Source of the DNA: an uncultured Granulosicoccaceae bacterium
GTDB lineage: Bacteria > Pseudomonadota > Gammaproteobacteria > Granulosicoccales > Granulosicoccaceae
DNA: 64,000 nucleotides
NCBI GenBank assembly: GCA_937922945.1
Contig: CAKZUP010000122.1
Location: 23,643-87,642 of the forward strand
Direction: 5' to 3'
Positions 46,566 through 55,167 of this stretch are shown in pieces. The position numbers were made by a program, and so were the translations under genes. The notes under the pieces are model-generated. The model did no database searches and was not told the DNA's origin. It worked only from the letters and a program-made list of their open reading frames with translations. Within the stretch, counting starts at the first letter, position 1. Each line of letters opens with the position of its first letter.

Positions 46566-48359
46566 GTGACCGAACTGAAACTACAAACTACCCATGAGGA
46601 CGCTCTTGCGCAAGCGCAGCAGCTTATGGGCAATTCGAAAATCATGATGGTCGATGATGAACCTTTGAACATGGAAGTGTTACAAGTTCATCTGGAATCT
46701 GAAGGCTACAATCGTTTCGTTACTTTGTCTGATTCAAAGCTTGCTATTGAAGGAATTAGAACCGAGTCCCCTGATGTACTGCTGCTTGATCTGGTTATGC
46801 CAGAGGTGACAGGGTTTGATATTCTCAGACAGATGCGGCTCGATGAAGAGCTCAAAAACATTCCTGTCATTGTACTCACATCATCTGAAGATGCTGATAC
46901 CAAGCTACAAGCATTGCAGCTTGGTGCAACCGATTTTCTATCAAAACCAGTCGATGCCAGTGAGCTTGCGCTGCGTATGCGAAATACCCTGTCGTCGCGA
47001 GCCTACTTGCAGCGTATGCTGAATTTTGATGCGCTTACCGATCTACCTAATCGCTTGTCGTTTACTAAGGTTTTAACTCGCGCTTTACAGCAAATCGATA
47101 AAGTTGATGATCAGGCAGCGTTGCTCTTGTTTAATATTAATCGTTTTAAAGCAATAAACGATTCACTTGGGCCGGAGCGTGGCGATGAAGTGCTGTGGGC
47201 TTTTAGCGAGCGGCTAAAAACAATATTCGACAACGTACCAGATAGTCTAATAGAAAATGATACTCAACTAGGTTCATCCATCGCACGCGTAGGTGGTGAT
47301 CGATTTGGAGTATTGATGCCAATTATATCTTCTGATTCGCATTGTGAACTATTAACTGATTTACTTGAGCAGTTTGTCGAAGTGCTTGAAACACCGTTCG
47401 TGGTGGAAGACCAGGATATTTATCTTACGGTGAGTATTGGTGTGTCTACGTTAACGAAGCAAACTGCAAGCGTTGAGAATTTGTTTAACGACGCTGAAAC
47501 CGCCATGTTGCATGCAAAATCTCGCAGGGACACAAAGTTTGCCTTTTATTCAGAGCAAATGGATGAGAAGGCGCGCGAACTGTTAAGCATGGAAAACGGG
47601 CTGCGCACAGCGGTTGAGAACGGCGAGATTTTCCTGGTGTTCCAACCCAAGGTCGATGTTCAGAGCGGGAAAGTTATTGGTGCGGAAGCATTGGTTCGGT
47701 GGCTGCATCCGGAGTTTGGTCTAATTTCGCCGGTTAATTTCATACCGTTAGCTGAAGATACAGGCATGATCGTATCGATAGGTGAGTGGGTGCTACGAGA
47801 ATCCTGCAGAGCAGCACAGCAGTGGCGGGAGTTGGGTTTCGATGATTTTAAAATAGCGGTTAATGTGTCGATTAGGCAGCTGCATGAATTGGATTTTATC
47901 GCTATTGTGAATAGGGCGTTGGAAGATAGCGGTTTACCTGCTGATGCACTGATCATTGAGCTGACTGAGAATATGATCATGGAAAATGCCGAGACTAACA
48001 TTGTTAAGCTTCAACAGATGAAAAATCTGGGTGTGAAAATTTCCATTGATGATTTTGGAACAGGCTATTCATCGCTAAGCTATTTGCAACGCTTCCCACT
48101 CGATCAACTGAAAATTGATCGCTCGTTCATCAAGGAAATCAAAGGTGTCAGTGACAAAATGCCGATAGTGAAAGCCGTTATTTCACTTGCGCACGATCTG
48201 GGTTTAAGCGTTGTAGCTGAAGGCATTGAAACGCATCATCAGCTCGCGCATATCAAGTCGTTACGCTGTGAGGAATATCAAGGTTATTTTTGCAGCAAAC
48301 CCCTTCCCGATGCGGAATTTAAGCAGCTACTACAAGAACAATTGCGTAAGTCTGCGTAA
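46566..48359 (+). CDS. Response regulator with degenerate GGDEF and intact EAL domain
   Basis: 597 residues from a GTG start, 67 bases after the kinase. REC domain: KIMMVDDEPLN, acceptor D75 in LLLDLVMPEVTG. The GGDEF domain is degenerate: the signature reads GGDRF (243-247) and the metal-site strand reads LFNINRFKAIND (Asn for the usual Asp), so cyclase activity is unlikely. The EAL domain keeps E374-A-L, ELTENMI, DDFGTGYSSL, LKIDRSF, VAEGIET and CEEYQGYFCSKP, all needed for c-di-GMP phosphodiesterase activity. Likely lowers c-di-GMP when phosphorylated or dephosphorylated by the adjacent kinase. The last codons and stop lie in a 10-bp triple repeat. Confidence 0.92.
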   Translation: MTELKLQTTHEDALAQAQQLMGNSKIMMVDDEPLNMEVLQVHLESEGYNRFVTLSDSKLAIEGIRTESPDVLLLDLVMPEVTGFDILRQMRLDEELKNIPVIVLTSSEDADTKLQALQLGATDFLSKPVDASELALRMRNTLSSRAYLQRMLNFDALTDLPNRLSFTKVLTRALQQIDKVDDQAALLLFNINRFKAINDSLGPERGDEVLWAFSERLKTIFDNVPDSLIENDTQLGSSIARVGGDRFGVLMPIISSDSHCELLTDLLEQFVEVLETPFVVEDQDIYLTVSIGVSTLTKQTASVENLFNDAETAMLHAKSRRDTKFAFYSEQMDEKARELLSMENGLRTAVENGEIFLVFQPKVDVQSGKVIGAEALVRWLHPEFGLISPVNFIPLAEDTGMIVSIGEWVLRESCRAAQQWRELGFDDFKIAVNVSIRQLHELDFIAIVNRALEDSGLPADALIIELTENMIMENAETNIVKLQQMKNLGVKISIDDFGTGYSSLSYLQRFPLDQLKIDRSFIKEIKGVSDKMPIVKAVISLAHDLGLSVVAEGIETHHQLAHIKSLRCEEYQGYFCSKPLPDAEFKQLLQEQLRKSA

Positions 48360-48372
48360 GTCTGCGTAAGTC
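48343..48372. repeat. Three tandem 10-bp units across the stop codon of the EAL gene
   Basis: TGCGTAAGTC is present three times in perfect tandem (48343-48352, 48353-48362, 48363-48372). The stop codon TAA (48357-48359) is within the second unit. Because the unit is not a multiple of three, each added copy changes frame. Confidence 0.75.
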
Positions 48373-48433
48373 TGGTCAAGCGCTGAGAACAACGCAATTT
48401 AACTTGCGTACGTCGGTTCCAACTCAATCCCGG

Positions 48434-49249
48434 CTAACTGTCTTGGTCAACAATCTTATGCGGCACTATCCATGGGATTGATTCGCATCCTGCGATAACA
48501 TCCACGCCGTACACGCGACGAATATTGTCGTTACTTAAAACCTTAGCGGCATTTCCACTAGCGGCAATCTTCCCTTTATCCATCATATACAGCCTATCGC
48601 AGTATCGTGCTGCAACCGATAAGTCGTGTAAAACCACGATGCAGGCTTTGTGTCCGTTGGCAAAATTTCTCAATACGTCCATTGTTTGTAATTGATGACC
48701 AAGGTCGAGTGCGGCAACGGGTTCATCGGCGAGTAACAAGCTGGGTTCAGCAGCCAGCACACGTGCCATTAGCACTCGTGCACGTTCGCCACCTGACAGC
48801 GTCATTGCGTCACGCTCCTGAAGATGGCTCGAATCAGTTAGCTCTAGTGCGCGTTGAATGGCTTGTTCATCTTTGGCGTTGTTCTTTTGCCAGGTCGCCA
48901 AGTGTGGGAATCTACCCAAACTAACTAATCTGCGTACCGATAGCGGCCAATGAATTTCACCGATTTGCTCCAACCAGCCGATGATTTGGGCGCGCTCTGT
49001 TATTGAGAACTGCTGCAGTGGTTTTTCGCGAACACGCACAGCACCGTTAGTTGGTTGCTGCAGACCGGCCAACATCGATAGTAGTGTGGACTTACCAGCA
49101 CCATTGGGGCCGATTAGCCCGACAAGTTCACCTGGCAAGACATCGAGGCTTACGTCATGAACAATATCGTCATGACCGACGGTATAACTCAAGTGGTCAG
49201 CGCTAAGCAACGCACCTGATTCTGTTGATTTACTTGATTCGTCGCTCAT
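48434..49249 (-). CDS. btuD: ABC transporter ATPase, vitamin B12 type (BtuD)
   Basis: 271 residues. Walker A GPNGAGKST, signature TLSGGERARVLMARVLA, Walker B LLLADEPVAALD and H-loop VLHDLS are present. Member of the FecCD/BtuCD importer ATPases. The riboswitch at the head of the operon favours a cobalamin substrate over heme or siderophore. Four bases separate it from btuC. No later gene follows on this strand before the EAL gene's 3' end. Confidence 0.88.
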   Translation of the reverse strand: MSDESSKSTESGALLSADHLSYTVGHDDIVHDVSLDVLPGELVGLIGPNGAGKSTLLSMLAGLQQPTNGAVRVREKPLQQFSITERAQIIGWLEQIGEIHWPLSVRRLVSLGRFPHLATWQKNNAKDEQAIQRALELTDSSHLQERDAMTLSGGERARVLMARVLAAEPSLLLADEPVAALDLGHQLQTMDVLRNFANGHKACIVVLHDLSVAARYCDRLYMMDKGKIAASGNAAKVLSNDNIRRVYGVDVIAGCESIPWIVPHKIVDQDS

Positions 49250-49253
49250 GCGC

Positions 49254-50279
49254 TTAGCCGTGGTATTGTTTACGGGTACGCAGTATCAAGTAGAAAAAGA
49301 AGGGTGCACCCACCAATGCTGTTAGTACACCGACTTTTAAGGTTTGCTGCGTTGGTATCAGTCTTACGCCTATATCTGCGGCCAATAGCATGGCAGCTCC
49401 TCCCAGTGCAGAGACGCTTAGAAGTCTGGCAGGCTCGTGTTTAACGAAAGGGCGTAGCAGATGTGGAACTACCAATCCGATAAAACCAATCATGCCAGCT
49501 ACCGATACAGCGGCTCCAACGCTTAAGGCTACAGCAATGAAAACACGCCAGCGCAGATGGTTTACCCTCACGCCAAGACTTTTGGCGGTCGATTCACCTA
49601 GCGTTAACGTATTCAAAGGTTGACCGATACCCAGTAGCAATGCCCAACCGAGCAAAGTGCAGGGCAGCAATTGCCATAAGTCGTTAAAGCTTCGATCGCT
49701 TAAATCGCCGAGTGTCCACAGTATGAGTTCTTGCGCAGCATACGGGCTAGGCGCAAGATTGAGCAGTAGAGACAACCCTGCTGTGGCGAGCGAATTGACC
49801 GCAACCCCTGCCAGTATTAGCGTGGTAATGCCGGCACTGCGGCCTGCAAGCAAATACACCAACAAACTGGCCATAAGTGAACCGAGCATCCCGGCTATAG
49901 GAATCAGTTGTATGGAGGCAATCGATGTTGAGAAATACAAAACAGACACAGCACCTAATGCAGCGCCGCTTGCGCTACCAACCAAACCAGGGCTGGCAAG
50001 TGGGTTTTGTAAAAGTCCCTGCATCGCTGCCCCGCATACACCCAATGATGCACCGATAACAATCGAAATGAGCATGCGTGGAAAACGAATTTCGCGCAAT
50101 ATAATGGCGCTTGCACTATCGGGGTTATTGAATTGATCAGCAAGCGCTTGCTTCAGGTCAATAGACTGAGAACCGACAATCAAGCTGGTTACCGCAAGCG
50201 CGATAACCAGCAAGCTCAGCACCAGTAACAATCGATTATTTGATTGCATACCAGGCGTCTGTTGACCACGGGGTGCCAT
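49254..50279 (-). CDS. btuC: ABC transporter permease, vitamin B12 type (BtuC)
   Basis: 341 residues with about ten hydrophobic helices. FecCD/BtuC family features are LREIRFPRMLISIVIGASLGVCGAAMQGLLQNPLASPGLVG, LILAGVAVNSL, the GESTAKSLGV coupling helix and AGMIGFIGLVVPHLLRPF. It forms the inner-membrane channel of the importer with BtuD. No btuF-type periplasmic binding protein gene (helical backbone class) is adjacent; the gene upstream encodes a different extracytoplasmic lipoprotein. Confidence 0.88.
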   Translation of the reverse strand: MAPRGQQTPGMQSNNRLLLVLSLLVIALAVTSLIVGSQSIDLKQALADQFNNPDSASAIILREIRFPRMLISIVIGASLGVCGAAMQGLLQNPLASPGLVGSASGAALGAVSVLYFSTSIASIQLIPIAGMLGSLMASLLVYLLAGRSAGITTLILAGVAVNSLATAGLSLLLNLAPSPYAAQELILWTLGDLSDRSFNDLWQLLPCTLLGWALLLGIGQPLNTLTLGESTAKSLGVRVNHLRWRVFIAVALSVGAAVSVAGMIGFIGLVVPHLLRPFVKHEPARLLSVSALGGAAMLLAADIGVRLIPTQQTLKVGVLTALVGAPFFFYLILRTRKQYHG

Positions 50280-50293
50280 TAACGTTACTTGGC

Positions 50294-51709
50294 TTATTCC
50301 GCAGGAACGTCTTGTGGCACATCGATAAAGACCACGTTAAGAGGCGGAAGCTCTGTGGCGATAAAAGGTTCAACTGCCGTATCATCTTCAGGGTTCAAAC
50401 GAATAAACCCCGGGGCGCTGCCATTATTAACGCCGACCCACACGAACCCGTCACTGCCCATTGTCATAGTGGTAACGGTTTGTCCGTTCAACGCGGCAAC
50501 AGGTTCTCCAAGTTCTCCGGTTGCAAGGTTGAATGTGTGTAGAACAGAGCGGCTAGAGCCGTCGGTTGGCGCTTGTGCTGCGTAAAGACTAACGTAACCT
50601 TTGTCATCACTGATAACGAAGGTACGTTCAATGAAACCCATACCATTATTGGTTGCTTCGTCACCATCATCGAGTAGCTTGCTAAGGTCGTATGTGGCAT
50701 CGTCGATAGCGTACAAACCACCTGTATAGGGGTCGCCTGGCAGCATATTAAACTCAACAAATATATTGCCGCGCGAGGTTAAGTAAATTTCCTCTGTGGT
50801 TTCGTTGTAACGAATATTGGTCGGGTTTAAGCTTCCCAGTGGAATTCCAAACAGGTTATCTGCTTCGCCCTTACCGGTGTCGATTTCAGTATCGCTCGTG
50901 GTATCAATAACGGCGACATACCCCTGTTCAATGGGTTGAAATCCATTAGAGCCACTCAATCGCTGCATTAGCACAAACAATTTATCGTCGACAATAACTC
51001 CGGAAGTAGGCTTTGGTGAATTATCCGCATCATTTGGGTCTGGGTCGTAGGCCGACAGATCAATCAAACCTGTCAGAAATCCACTTTGATTATCAGCAGA
51101 CGGGTTCACTACCCACACAATCGGGCTGCCATAGCGCAACACATACGCTTTGGTTTCGCTGGCGAATACCACATCGTGAGGGTTAGCGCCCGTTTCGTCT
51201 CCGTTAACGGAGTACTGAAAACCCACGATAGATGTATCAACAGGATCGAATTTGGTTAATGAGTCCAGATCGAGACGGCCTAGTTGATAAATGGTTTCAC
51301 CATCGGTTTCCGCCCGTATGTCACTGGTGGTGGCAGGATAGGAGCCGTTAACGGTGTATCCATCTGCTAAAGAGATCCGAACCAGTTGTCCTGATGGAAA
51401 TGATGCAGTTGCGGCAAATGCGACTGATTCTGTTTGAACGCTGTCTGCGTCCGTGCCGCCTTCGGTGTCGCCGCCGGCAGTATCGCCGCCGCCATCGGTC
51501 TGTTCTCCAGCGGTTGAACCGGTACCATCGGTGGTTGTGCCTGCTGTGGATTCCATGCCGGCTGTGTCGCCACCTGCATCATCACCAGCGTTATCTGAGT
51601 CATCATTGGAGCTGCAGGCCGTTAGCAGGACAAAGGTTACGAGCACCAGCGGTGCAGCGCTACTTCTAAAGGCCGATAGGCCACGTTTTAACAACATTTT
51701 ATTCTCCAT
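50294..51709 (-). CDS. Large lipoprotein in the B12 uptake operon, beta-propeller-like
   Basis: 471 residues. Signal peptide with lipobox LLTAC (Cys32), then a ~65-residue linker made almost only of Asp, Gly, Thr, Ala and Ser (GGDTAG, TTTDGTGSTAG, GGDTEGGTD), then a ~375-residue domain. That domain has repeated strand-like segments ending in VxV or YxL patterns (ETIYQLGRLDLDSLTKFDP, KAYVLRYGSPIVWVVNPS, KLFVLMQRLSGSNG, GYVAVIDTTSDTEI, EIYLTSRG, GYVSLYAAQA, GFVWVGVNNG), as in YncE/PQQ-type propellers. Encoded between btuB and btuC with gaps of only 10 and 14 bases. A surface cobalamin-binding role like that of Bacteroides BtuG is inference from context and fold impression. Confidence 0.7.
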   Translation of the reverse strand: MENKMLLKRGLSAFRSSAAPLVLVTFVLLTACSSNDDSDNAGDDAGGDTAGMESTAGTTTDGTGSTAGEQTDGGGDTAGGDTEGGTDADSVQTESVAFAATASFPSGQLVRISLADGYTVNGSYPATTSDIRAETDGETIYQLGRLDLDSLTKFDPVDTSIVGFQYSVNGDETGANPHDVVFASETKAYVLRYGSPIVWVVNPSADNQSGFLTGLIDLSAYDPDPNDADNSPKPTSGVIVDDKLFVLMQRLSGSNGFQPIEQGYVAVIDTTSDTEIDTGKGEADNLFGIPLGSLNPTNIRYNETTEEIYLTSRGNIFVEFNMLPGDPYTGGLYAIDDATYDLSKLLDDGDEATNNGMGFIERTFVISDDKGYVSLYAAQAPTDGSSRSVLHTFNLATGELGEPVAALNGQTVTTMTMGSDGFVWVGVNNGSAPGFIRLNPEDDTAVEPFIATELPPLNVVFIDVPQDVPAE

Positions 51710-51719
51710 TAGAATCGGT

Positions 51720-53744
51720 TTATAGGTCGACGTTGATCGAAAAGTAATAAGAGCGTCCCGGTCTTGGGAAGCCGTTGAAGTCCTGCGTCCGCGTGTTGCT
51801 GATATTGTTTGCGGTTAGGCCGAACTGAAATTTTCGCCACTGATACTCTATGCCGGTGCTGTGTATCCAGTGCTGCTTTGCAGGAAGTAAATTCGCGCTA
51901 TCGTAGTAAAAGTCGCTTTTGTAGTTCGACTCTGCCCACGTGCGTATCCTGCCTGTCTGATATTGCAATTTTGCGTGCGAATTGAGTCGAGCTTCACCCG
52001 GTAACTCACGTTTATTCAAAGCGGGGTTTTCGGCGATGTTCTGGCTGATCTGATACGTTGCATTCAATCTGACCTGCCACTGCTTATTGATCGTCCATTT
52101 ATTGTCGAGTTCAACGCCGTAAATTCGTGCTTCACCGCTATTCACGCTACGACCAACGCCTTGAGAATCGAAAACCAGCACCACAAGTTCATCGCGTAGG
52201 CTCGCGTATGCAGTCGCGTTTAATCGATACTGTTTATTGGGTTCGTAGCTAAAGCCCAGCTCCGCATTGATGCCTTTTTCGGGTTCCAGGTTACTGTTAC
52301 CAAGGATGAGGCCGCGACTACCAAATAATTCTGAAAAAGATGGCTCGCGAGCGAATTGCCCAAGAGACGAACGCAGCGTTAGTGTTTTACTGGCATTGAA
52401 ACGCACGCCCATTTGTGGCGTTATCACACTATCGGTGCGACTGTTTTCTGTTGATCGGCTAATTCCTGAGTAGTCGTCATCCACAGAATGAAAACGCAGT
52501 GATGGTGTAAAAAGCAGCCGGTCGTTGAAGGTGAAGTAGGCGTACTGCATACCGGCTGCCACCGAGCGTCGGTCAACTTCATAGTTCTGGTTGCTTGTCA
52601 GAGAATCAGTAGAATCCAATGATTCATTTCGAAACGATACATTAAAAGAGAACGTGCCCTTATCGCCAATGTGCTCCCAGTAAGATTTAATACCGGACGT
52701 TCGTGCCTGACTTTGTGTGTTCTGCAGATCTAAACCTACTTGCCCGAACTGATCAAGATAATGGCTCGATTGATTATGCTGAAACAGGGAAAGGGAGGTA
52801 TTCCAGTTACCGATGGCGTCAAACCGTGTGACCAGTTGCATTTCCAACGTATCGTTGTCATAGGAGGCTTCGTTGTCTTCATCATTCAACCATTCGGGTA
52901 CGCCTAATTTGCGCGTGGATGCTTGAATCAATAAATCGCTTCGTCTGTTTTTATTCCATTGAAATCCGATGCGTCCAAGTCCACTGAGCTTTTTCGTCTG
53001 CGCATTGTTTCGCTTTTCGACGGTATCGTCATCAGGATTTAGCGGCGTGGCATTATTGTTGAGAAAACTGAAGTCGTTATCGCTGTTTTCCCGGCTTGCT
53101 GCTGCAACAACATCCCAACGGTTGTGGGTTGAGCGATGAGAAAATTGAAATCGATTGGTATTGAAACTACCACCAGTCACCGAAGCGCTTGTGCTGGTTT
53201 TTTTGTTCAATGCAGAAATACTGCGTAGATTGATGGCTCCGCCTAAATTTGAGCCGGCAAGCGGTGCAGGGGCGGCACCTTGATAGATGTCCACAGCAGA
53301 CAAATTCAGAAGCTCAAGTAAAGATAAATCAACGGTGCTGTTCGCGGCGCTATTGAGCAGTATCCCGTCAAGGTAGATGCCGGTGGCTGCGCTACTGGCC
53401 CCACGCAGAGTCACGGTTGTCAGAGTCCCCAATCCGCCCACTTGCCTGAATTGCACACCCGTTTCATGAGCCAGAATGTCGCCCAACATGACATCTTGTC
53501 GTTCCAGCTCCTGCCGTTCTATATGTCGATGAGTACCGGCATGTTCAGCGTGCTGTACATCGCCTGTTTGCGGTTCGGGTTCAGCAATAACGGTGATAGA
53601 GTCCAGCGATTCATCGGCTTGTGTTTGTGCCGATAACGGAGCTGATACCGGAATAAACGAGCAGGCAAGCAGAAGCGGTGCGACGCTGCACAGAATCGAG
53701 AGATCGAATGATGATTTGTCAGTCAGAAGGCGCAACCCGCACAA
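51720..53744 (-). CDS. btuB: TonB-dependent outer-membrane receptor, BtuB type
   Basis: About 674 residues. Signal sequence (LSILCSVAPLLLACSFIPVSAPLSA), a TonB-box-like DSITVIA, a plug domain (ERQELERQDVMLGDILAHETGVQ, LTTVTLRGASSAATGIYLDGILL, AVDIYQGAAPAPLAGSNLGGAINLRS) and a ~22-strand barrel with alternating aromatic residues ending RSYYFSINVDL. Directly downstream of a cobalamin riboswitch, so uptake of B12 or a corrinoid is very likely. Start codon uncertain: TTG at 53744 has its AGGA too close, while an in-frame TTG at 53735 is better spaced. Confidence 0.9.
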   Translation of the reverse strand: MCGLRLLTDKSSFDLSILCSVAPLLLACSFIPVSAPLSAQTQADESLDSITVIAEPEPQTGDVQHAEHAGTHRHIERQELERQDVMLGDILAHETGVQFRQVGGLGTLTTVTLRGASSAATGIYLDGILLNSAANSTVDLSLLELLNLSAVDIYQGAAPAPLAGSNLGGAINLRSISALNKKTSTSASVTGGSFNTNRFQFSHRSTHNRWDVVAAASRENSDNDFSFLNNNATPLNPDDDTVEKRNNAQTKKLSGLGRIGFQWNKNRRSDLLIQASTRKLGVPEWLNDEDNEASYDNDTLEMQLVTRFDAIGNWNTSLSLFQHNQSSHYLDQFGQVGLDLQNTQSQARTSGIKSYWEHIGDKGTFSFNVSFRNESLDSTDSLTSNQNYEVDRRSVAAGMQYAYFTFNDRLLFTPSLRFHSVDDDYSGISRSTENSRTDSVITPQMGVRFNASKTLTLRSSLGQFAREPSFSELFGSRGLILGNSNLEPEKGINAELGFSYEPNKQYRLNATAYASLRDELVVLVFDSQGVGRSVNSGEARIYGVELDNKWTINKQWQVRLNATYQISQNIAENPALNKRELPGEARLNSHAKLQYQTGRIRTWAESNYKSDFYYDSANLLPAKQHWIHSTGIEYQWRKFQFGLTANNISNTRTQDFNGFPRPGRSYYFSINVDL

Positions 53745-53827
53745 TCCTCATCAGCCTGAGGGGTTGTGAAGGGAGCCATGCGCCATGCGTACACAGTAGT
53801 TACGCAAAACAGCGAACACAGACACGC

Positions 53828-53852
53828 CTGCCAAATCAACCCCGTTTGGCGG
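53828..53852 (-). promoter_or_regulatory. Hairpin in the expression-platform position of the cobalamin riboswitch
   Basis: On the minus strand GCCAAA (53850-53845) pairs with TTTGGC (53835-53830), and two outer C-G pairs can form across a one-base bulge. It lies between the aptamer and btuB. No U-run follows, so control of translation or a Rho-dependent mechanism is more likely than intrinsic termination. Confidence 0.4.
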
Positions 53853-53861
53853 TTAGTCATA

Positions 53862-54045
53862 TCCAAACAGGCAGGTCTCCTGGCTGGCAACGTGCATCAA
53901 AGCCATAGTGCTTTGAGCAAGAGCTCTGCCTTCCCGGATTTCTCCAGTGGCAAATCAGAGCCATCGTTGCTTACAGTTGCGGGGGCAGCCGAAGCTTTAC
54001 ACTTCGTTCCCGTTTAATCCCTAAGGAACCTGTTGGTCAGCGGGG
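53862..54045 (-). ncRNA. Cobalamin (adenosylcobalamin-class) riboswitch
   Basis: Read on the minus strand, the leader contains in order: AACAGGTTCCTTAGGG, TTAAACGGGAA, GCTGCCCCCGCAACTGTAAG, a GCCACTGG element, CCGGGAAGGC, and the B12 box with AGCCAGGAGACCTGCC (plus-strand 53869-53889). These are the conserved core segments of the cobalamin riboswitch family. It starts just after the DUF1643 gene and ends ~115 bases before btuB, so it controls the btuB-lipoprotein-btuC-btuD unit. Binding of cobalamin is expected to repress expression. Confidence 0.95.
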
Positions 54046-54071
54046 ATGATACCCCAAGCAGCCACTCATGC

Positions 54072-54596
54072 TCAATTTTTCTTTAAGGCGGCTGCCAATG
54101 CCGATAGCTTCACAGGTTTAAGGCTTCCTGGCAGGTAGAGCGGGTGAGCAGGCTGGCCAGAGCGATTGATTCTCAGTGCACTGAGTCGCCGCTGGTATCT
54201 GCGTCGTACATAGCAGGCTCGGTCGTTCCTGACGCCATGTTCTCCCCAGCATGCAATCACCATAGAAGCGCGTGATATTGCCTGTTCGATATAGGCATCG
54301 TTTTCTGTGCCAATGGGGTCTGGTGCTTTGAACAGGTCAATCGGTTTAGTTGCACGAAATGCAAATAGGTTAACCACGATCAGTGTTTTGAATTCCCAGC
54401 TATGAGCGAACTGTATACATCGCCTGATGGTGGGATCATCTTGTGATGCATCTGCCGTTGATGGGTTAAGTCCGATGAATGTAACAGTGGATTTTCGTGA
54501 TGTACGTTTTGCCGATAGACGTTCAAGCTGATACCGAAATTGTCCGCATTCTGAAATGACTGCGCTTTTCAATAAATGATTTGTCGGCTGTTTCAT
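54072..54596 (-). CDS. DUF1643 family protein
   Basis: 174 residues. The family core is clear: VTFIGLNPSTADASQDDPTIRRCIQFAHSWEFKTLIVVNLFAFRATKPIDLFKAPDPIG, then MVIACWGEHGV. DUF1643 proteins are small, cytoplasmic and of unknown biochemical function, often in accessory regions. It lies directly upstream of the cobalamin riboswitch on the same strand. The aptamer begins about 30 bases after its stop, so it is outside riboswitch control. Confidence 0.85.
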   Translation of the reverse strand: MKQPTNHLLKSAVISECGQFRYQLERLSAKRTSRKSTVTFIGLNPSTADASQDDPTIRRCIQFAHSWEFKTLIVVNLFAFRATKPIDLFKAPDPIGTENDAYIEQAISRASMVIACWGEHGVRNDRACYVRRRYQRRLSALRINRSGQPAHPLYLPGSLKPVKLSALAAALKKN

Positions 54597-55167
54597 GAGT
54601 AACGTGCGTAGTGATTATTCTATCGGCTTTTAATTTGAAAGCAGTGTGATTACGGTATGTTTCGCATACGCAAAAACGTGAGTGCAAAGTGTGAGTTGGG
54701 TGAACATCATTCACATAGATTCGCAATTACAAATCAATTTCACAAAAGGATACACACCAGATTGTGTGCAGCTGCAATACTCTCGCTCGTGTGACAACCG
54801 AGCAAGGTTGATGTATCTATTTGCATGGTACGGCATTTAATTGACATGCAGCAACTTGTGTATAGCTTGCTTTGGTTGATTCGGTTTAATGATTAACGTT
54901 AGCCGAACCTCACGGTACCGATGGATAAATAATATATCGGTGGTGAACTATGTTTGTACGAGCACTTAACCTTTACGATCCGATTAAATCATGAAGGCTT
55001 ATCAGTGTTGCAAATATTTATCCGCTCGATATGCATGGGTTCGTTTGTTCAAATTGCTTTTTTTAATTGCTTTAATTTCATTACATGTTTTAAGTAATAC
55101 GTTTGAGCATTGAGTTTGATTTGTTCATTTTCTTTTAAAGTTAACAAGAAATAGTTAGGAGCTGATT
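54597..55167. other. 571-base gene-free region between DUF1643 and aqpZ
   Basis: A/T-rich divergent upstream region. The RBS of aqpZ (AGGAGC near 55156) is the only element I can support. No credible ORF, terminator, repeat or promoter pair stands out. The length fits a regulated promoter region. Confidence 0.4.

Noticed and set aside
50294..51709. Calling the lipoprotein BtuF
   Set aside because: It is nearly twice the length of BtuF, lacks the two-lobe pattern of helical-backbone binding proteins and has repeated beta segments.
54523..54726. 67-residue minus-strand frame overlapping the start of the DUF1643 gene
   Set aside because: Low-information sequence in an A/T-rich upstream region, overlapping a clear family member in another frame.
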